Below, piece after piece: positions 60,557 to 64,000 of a stretch of 64,000 nt of DNA (position 1 is the first letter of the stretch; every line of letters begins with the position of its first letter). Both the position numbers and the translations under genes were made by a program. Source of the DNA: CAZTDU01 sp050248795 (GTDB lineage Bacteria; Pseudomonadota; Gammaproteobacteria; Burkholderiales; SG8-39); the NCBI GenBank assembly GCA_050248795.1, contig JBFWRS010000001.1:99223-163222 (forward strand), read 5' to 3'. Under the pieces are notes generated by a model. The model saw nothing but the letters and a program-made list of their open reading frames with translations. It made no database searches and was not told the DNA's origin.

Positions 60557-61222
60557 ATGACCTACACGTTCAAGTTCGACGTCGTCTGGAACAACCTCGG
60601 CTTCCTGCTCTCGGGCATCGAGCTCACGCTCATCGTCACCGGGGCCGCCCTCTCGAGCGGCCTGGTGATGGGCCTCATCATCGCGCTCGCACGCATGTCG
60701 TCGAAGCCGTGGCTGAACCTGCCAGCCATCGCCTACATCGAGGTGTTTCGCAACACCCCGGCGCTGATCCAGCTGATGTGGGTGTACTACTGTCTTCCCA
60801 TCCTGACCGGGCTCGAGATGAGCGCCGCCACGTCCGCCACGTTCGCGCTGGCGGTCAATGGCGCGGCGTATATCGCGGAGATCATCCGCGGCGGCATCCA
60901 GAGCGTCGATCGCGGCCAGACCGAGGCCGCGCGCACGCTGGGGATGTCGCACGCGCAGGCGATGCGCCGCATCGTGCTGCCGCAGGCCTTTCGCCGCATG
61001 ATCCCGCCGTTCGTCAACGAGTCCGTGTCCATACTGAAGTTCTCGTCTCTCGTATCCGTGCTCGGCGTGGCCGACCTGACCTACCAGGCGCAGGTGCTGT
61101 CGACCACCACGTTCCGGCCGATCGAGATCTTCACCTTCATCGCGGTCGTCTATTTCGTGCTGTGCACCGCGCTCTCCTACTTCGCAAGGCGCCTCGAGCT
61201 CCGCCTTGCCGTTTCGGACTGA
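60557..61222 (+). CDS. ABC transporter permease, His/Glu/Gln/Arg/opine family
   Basis: A 221-residue inner-membrane permease with five helices and the EAA loop EAARTLGMSHAQAMRRIVLPQ. EVFRNTPALIQLMWVYY is the family signature of polar amino acid permeases. Only one permease gene is present, so it probably works as a homodimer. It lies 47 bases after the binding protein and three bases before the ATPase gene. Confidence 0.94.
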   Translation: MTYTFKFDVVWNNLGFLLSGIELTLIVTGAALSSGLVMGLIIALARMSSKPWLNLPAIAYIEVFRNTPALIQLMWVYYCLPILTGLEMSAATSATFALAVNGAAYIAEIIRGGIQSVDRGQTEAARTLGMSHAQAMRRIVLPQAFRRMIPPFVNESVSILKFSSLVSVLGVADLTYQAQVLSTTTFRPIEIFTFIAVVYFVLCTALSYFARRLELRLAVSD

Positions 61223-61225
61223 GCG

Positions 61226-62005
61226 GTGGCAGATACTCCGCAGTCGCAACCCATGGTGCGAATAGAACGTCTCGGCAAGTGCTTCGGCGAGCTGCAGGTG
61301 CTGCGCGACATCGACATGACGGTGTCCAGGCGCGAGGTCGTCGTGCTGATCGGCGCCAGCGGCTCGGGCAAGACCACCCTGCTGCGCTGCGTGAACTGCC
61401 TCGAGACGCCAACCAGCGGCCGCATCTGGGTGGATGAGAAGCCGATGGGGGTATTCGCGGAGTCAGGCAAGTTCCAGCCGCTCTCCGACGCCATGCTCAA
61501 CCAGCGGCGGGCGCAGATCGGCATGGTGTTCCAGCGCTTCAACCTCTTTCCGCACATGACCGTGCTGCAGAACGTCAGCCTCGCCCCGGTGATGGTGAAG
61601 AAGACGCCGCAGGCCGAGGCCGAGCGCATCGCCGAAGACCTGCTCGCCAAGGTGGGCCTGAGCGACAAGCGCGATGTCTACCCCTCCAAGCTGTCGGGCG
61701 GACAGCAGCAGCGCGTCGCGATCGCACGCGCACTGGCGATGAACCCCAAGCTGATGCTGTTCGACGAGCCCACGTCGTCGCTCGATCCCGAACTCGTCGG
61801 CGAAGTGCTGGAAACGATGAAGCAACTGGCCAAGGAAGGCATGACCATGGTCGTCGTCACGCATGAAATGGGCTTCGCCCGCGAGGTCGGAAACCGGATC
61901 CTGTTCCTGCATGAAGGCAGGATCCTCGAGCAGGGCACGCCGGACGAGATATTCAACCACCCCCGCGAGGAGCGCACGCGCGCCTTCCTCAGCCGCGTGA
62001 GGTAG
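61226..62005 (+). CDS. ABC transporter ATP-binding protein, polar amino acid type
   Basis: A 259-residue ATPase with Walker A GASGSGKTT, the Q-loop FQRFNLFPHMTV, signature LSGGQQQRVAIARALAM and Walker B LMLFDEPTSSLDPE. It starts at a GTG three bases after the permease stop and energises the transporter. Confidence 0.95.
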   Translation: MADTPQSQPMVRIERLGKCFGELQVLRDIDMTVSRREVVVLIGASGSGKTTLLRCVNCLETPTSGRIWVDEKPMGVFAESGKFQPLSDAMLNQRRAQIGMVFQRFNLFPHMTVLQNVSLAPVMVKKTPQAEAERIAEDLLAKVGLSDKRDVYPSKLSGGQQQRVAIARALAMNPKLMLFDEPTSSLDPELVGEVLETMKQLAKEGMTMVVVTHEMGFAREVGNRILFLHEGRILEQGTPDEIFNHPREERTRAFLSRVR

Positions 62006-62007
62006 CG

Positions 62008-63201
62008 ATGGCGCGGCTGCATGCGGAAGTCGTGGGGGCGGGCTTCGTCGGGCTGACCGTGGCGGCGCGCCTGGCGCAGGCGGGGTGGTCGGTTCGCGTG
62101 CACGAGCGCGGCAGCGAGATCCGCGCCTTCGGCGCCGGCATCTGGCTCTGGGACAACGGCGTGCAGGTGCTGCATGCCATCGGCGCGGCCGACGACGCGC
62201 TGCGCGGCACGCGGGGCATCCCGCGCATGTGGAACATGGACGGGCGCGACCGCATGATCCACGAGATCCCGTTCGCGGCGCTTCACAGCGATTCCGGGCC
62301 GCGCATGTTCTGCGTTACGCGCCAGCAGCTGCTGATGGCCATCCACCGCGCCGCCGAGAAGGCCGGCGTCGATTTCGTCGTGAATTCCCATATCGTGCGC
62401 GCGGACGCCGACGGCACCATAGAGGACGAGTCCGGCAGGACCTGGCGTGCCGACCTCGTCGTAGGCGCGGACGGCGTCAACTCCAAGGTGCGCGACTCGC
62501 TTGCCCTGGCGCGTGAACGCCGCCAGCACATCGACGGCGCGATCCGCGTGCTGGTGGACCACGTGCCGGGTCGCACCGACAAGCCGGAGTGGGCTTACCT
62601 GCTCGAGTGGTGGAGCGGCAGCCGGCGCGTGCTCTACAGCCCCTGCGAGGGAAACGTCTTCTACTTCTGCTTCGCCGCGCAACGGCGCGACGAGGCGGGC
62701 TCGCGCACGCCGCTGGACGCGGCATCCTGGGGCGAATCGTTCCCGACCATCGCGGACCTGATCGCGCGCGTCGACAGGCCGACACGCTACGACATCTTCG
62801 AAACCGTGAAGCTGCATGCCTGGCACCGTGGCCGCGTCGCCGTCGTCGGCGATGCTGCGCACGGCATGCCGCCGGGTCTCGGCCAGGGCTGCGGCATGGG
62901 CATCGTCAACGGTCTCACGCTCGCCAACCTGGTCGCCGACAAGGGTCCGGGCGAAGCGACGCTTGCCGAGTGGGAGGCGCGCAACCGGCCGATCACCGAG
63001 CACACGCAGCTTTGGTCCGACATCTCATGGCCGAAGTCCCGCTGGCCGCTCTGGGGCGTCAAGGTGTTCTATGACTTCCCCCTCTGGCAAGGGTGGGTTC
63101 GCGATCAGCGCAGCCGTACCGCGCGCTTTGTTCCCTACGGCACCGAGAAGCTGTCGCGCTGGAAGCCCGTCAACCTGGATGCACACGCGAATGCCGCTTG
63201 A
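62008..63201 (+). CDS. FAD-dependent aromatic-ring monooxygenase
   Basis: A 397-residue flavoprotein monooxygenase of the PHBH/salicylate hydroxylase type. FAD motifs are VVGAGFVGLTVAARLAQAG, the DG motif VVGADGVNSKVR and VVGDAAHGMPPGLGQGCGMG. It follows the ABC ATPase by two bases and overlaps the hydrolase gene. Such enzymes hydroxylate or open hydroxylated aromatic or pyridine rings, which would fit the hydrolase and molybdenum enzyme nearby. The substrate is not known. Confidence 0.9.
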   Translation: MARLHAEVVGAGFVGLTVAARLAQAGWSVRVHERGSEIRAFGAGIWLWDNGVQVLHAIGAADDALRGTRGIPRMWNMDGRDRMIHEIPFAALHSDSGPRMFCVTRQQLLMAIHRAAEKAGVDFVVNSHIVRADADGTIEDESGRTWRADLVVGADGVNSKVRDSLALARERRQHIDGAIRVLVDHVPGRTDKPEWAYLLEWWSGSRRVLYSPCEGNVFYFCFAAQRRDEAGSRTPLDAASWGESFPTIADLIARVDRPTRYDIFETVKLHAWHRGRVAVVGDAAHGMPPGLGQGCGMGIVNGLTLANLVADKGPGEATLAEWEARNRPITEHTQLWSDISWPKSRWPLWGVKVFYDFPLWQGWVRDQRSRTARFVPYGTEKLSRWKPVNLDAHANAA

Positions 63202-63997
63202 AGAACTCGACCTGCCCTTCGAGGGCACCACGATCCACTGCTGGGAAGGCGGCAGCGGCTTTCCGCTGCTGATGCTGCACGGCTCAGGCGCCGGCGCATC
63301 TATCCCCGGGAACTTCCGCAAGGTCATCGAACCGCTGTCGCGCAAGTACCGCATCCTCGCCGCCGACCTGGTCGGATTCGGCCTGTCGGGAGGCAAGCGT
63401 GAGAAGCCCTACTTCGACATGGACATGTGGCTGCGCCAGGCGCGCTTCCTGCTGCAGCGGCTGGACGGCGAGGCGGGCGCGATCGGGCATTCGCTTTCCG
63501 GCGCGCTGGTGCTGAAGCTCGCGGCGGCCGAGCCGCGCGTGACCCGTGTGCTCACCACCGGCACCATGGGAGTGTCCTTCCCCTGCGTGCCCGGCACGCG
63601 CCTGTGGCGTTACCCGGAAGACCGCGCCGCGCTGCGCAAGTCCACCGAAGCGACGGTGCTCGACCCCGCGTTCATCGACGAAGCGGAAATCGACTACCGC
63701 TACCGCATCCTGACCAAGCCGGGGTACCGCGAATACTACGAAGCGATGTTCGACGGCGACAAGCAGCTCTACATCGACAAGAGCGCCGTGACTGCCGACG
63801 AACTCGGCCGCATCAAGGCGAAGGTGCTGATGATGCACGGTCGCCAGGACCGATCGTTCCCGCCCGAGGACACCTGCCTGCAGTTGTACAAGTCGCTGCG
63901 CGCCGACGTCTGGCTGATCGACGGCTGCGCGCACAGCGTGGCACTGGAGGCGCCGGCAAAGTTCCTCGCCGGAGCGGATTTCCTCTTCGGCGGCTAG
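63191..63997 (+). CDS. Alpha/beta hydrolase (MhpC-like ring-cleavage product hydrolase)
   Basis: A 268-residue hydrolase. It has the oxyanion region LLMLHGSGAGAS, the nucleophile elbow GHSLSGA, the acid in HGRQDRSFP and the base in GCAHSVALEAP. This resembles meta-cleavage-product or N-formylmaleamate-type hydrolases. The ATG at 63191 overlaps the monooxygenase gene end by 11 bases; an in-frame ATG at 63179 is an alternative. It closes the visible catabolic operon. Confidence 0.9.
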   Translation: MPLEELDLPFEGTTIHCWEGGSGFPLLMLHGSGAGASIPGNFRKVIEPLSRKYRILAADLVGFGLSGGKREKPYFDMDMWLRQARFLLQRLDGEAGAIGHSLSGALVLKLAAAEPRVTRVLTTGTMGVSFPCVPGTRLWRYPEDRAALRKSTEATVLDPAFIDEAEIDYRYRILTKPGYREYYEAMFDGDKQLYIDKSAVTADELGRIKAKVLMMHGRQDRSFPPEDTCLQLYKSLRADVWLIDGCAHSVALEAPAKFLAGADFLFGG

Positions 63998-64000
63998 CTG

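Overview
The window is high-GC, densely coded DNA from a proteobacterium. A Burkholderiales-like betaproteobacterium is my best inference, from the protein sequences (MutS, PobA, DUF2917-DUF1127 protein, BamE-like lipoprotein, CueR/CopA) and the codon bias; no rRNA or tRNA is present to prove it. It falls into an accessory left part (1 to about 40.7 kb) that ends at a tyrosine integrase, and an ordinary chromosomal right part (about 40.8 to 64 kb) that begins with mutS.

Left part, 1-21.6 kb: one co-oriented minus-strand block of more than 20 genes. Almost all junctions are ATGA-type overlaps or gaps under 25 bases, and a perfect FNR/ANR-type box lies upstream of the first gene. It encodes two copper-type P1B ATPases (one with a CPD motif, one fused in frame to a four-helix membrane domain), small His-rich or DUF membrane proteins, an ABC1/UbiB-like kinase, a lycopene-cyclase-domain protein, a beta-CASP RNase, an AMP/thymidine phosphorylase, a PRPP synthetase-like protein, DUF302, a stand-alone Rieske protein, CBS-BON and M48 proteins, an MFS transporter, alpha-glucan phosphorylase and PPK2. 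Together they look like a low-oxygen, metal and energy-stress operon built around phosphorolysis, RNA salvage and polyphosphate.

Left part, 21.6-25 kb: a classical CueR copper circuit, with copA-cueR-membrane protein divergent from copZ and two back-to-back CueR promoters. Left part, 25-32 kb: two AlkB-like di-iron membrane monooxygenases, a LuxR solo, a FadL-type porin, small unknown genes and mobile-element markers (DUF736, RadC). Left part, 32.7-37.2 kb: a mer-like module without merA, holding a MerR regulator fused to an HMA domain, a MerP-like protein, a thioredoxin, a CcdA-like protein and a P1B ATPase with a YPC motif. Two operators carry the mer half-sites CCGTAC-N4-GTACGG. Then come a small Myb/SANT-like protein, a CDF transporter, a HigB/HigA-type toxin-antitoxin pair and the integrase.

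Right part: mutS, a MocR regulator, tatD, a BamE-like lipoprotein, a two-gene aconitase-X, ferredoxin fdxA and rtcB. Next is a two-domain GrdB-like protein whose reading frame is interrupted by a single TGA followed by a strong hairpin, which I read as a selenocysteine codon with a bacterial SECIS. After that come a FadJ-type beta-oxidation enzyme, pobA and a catabolic cluster: amidohydrolase, molybdopterin hydroxylase, N-formylglutamate amidohydrolase-like protein, GntR regulator, polar amino-acid-type ABC transporter, FAD monooxygenase and alpha/beta hydrolase. This last set plausibly takes up and degrades an aromatic or N-heterocyclic compound; that is inference.
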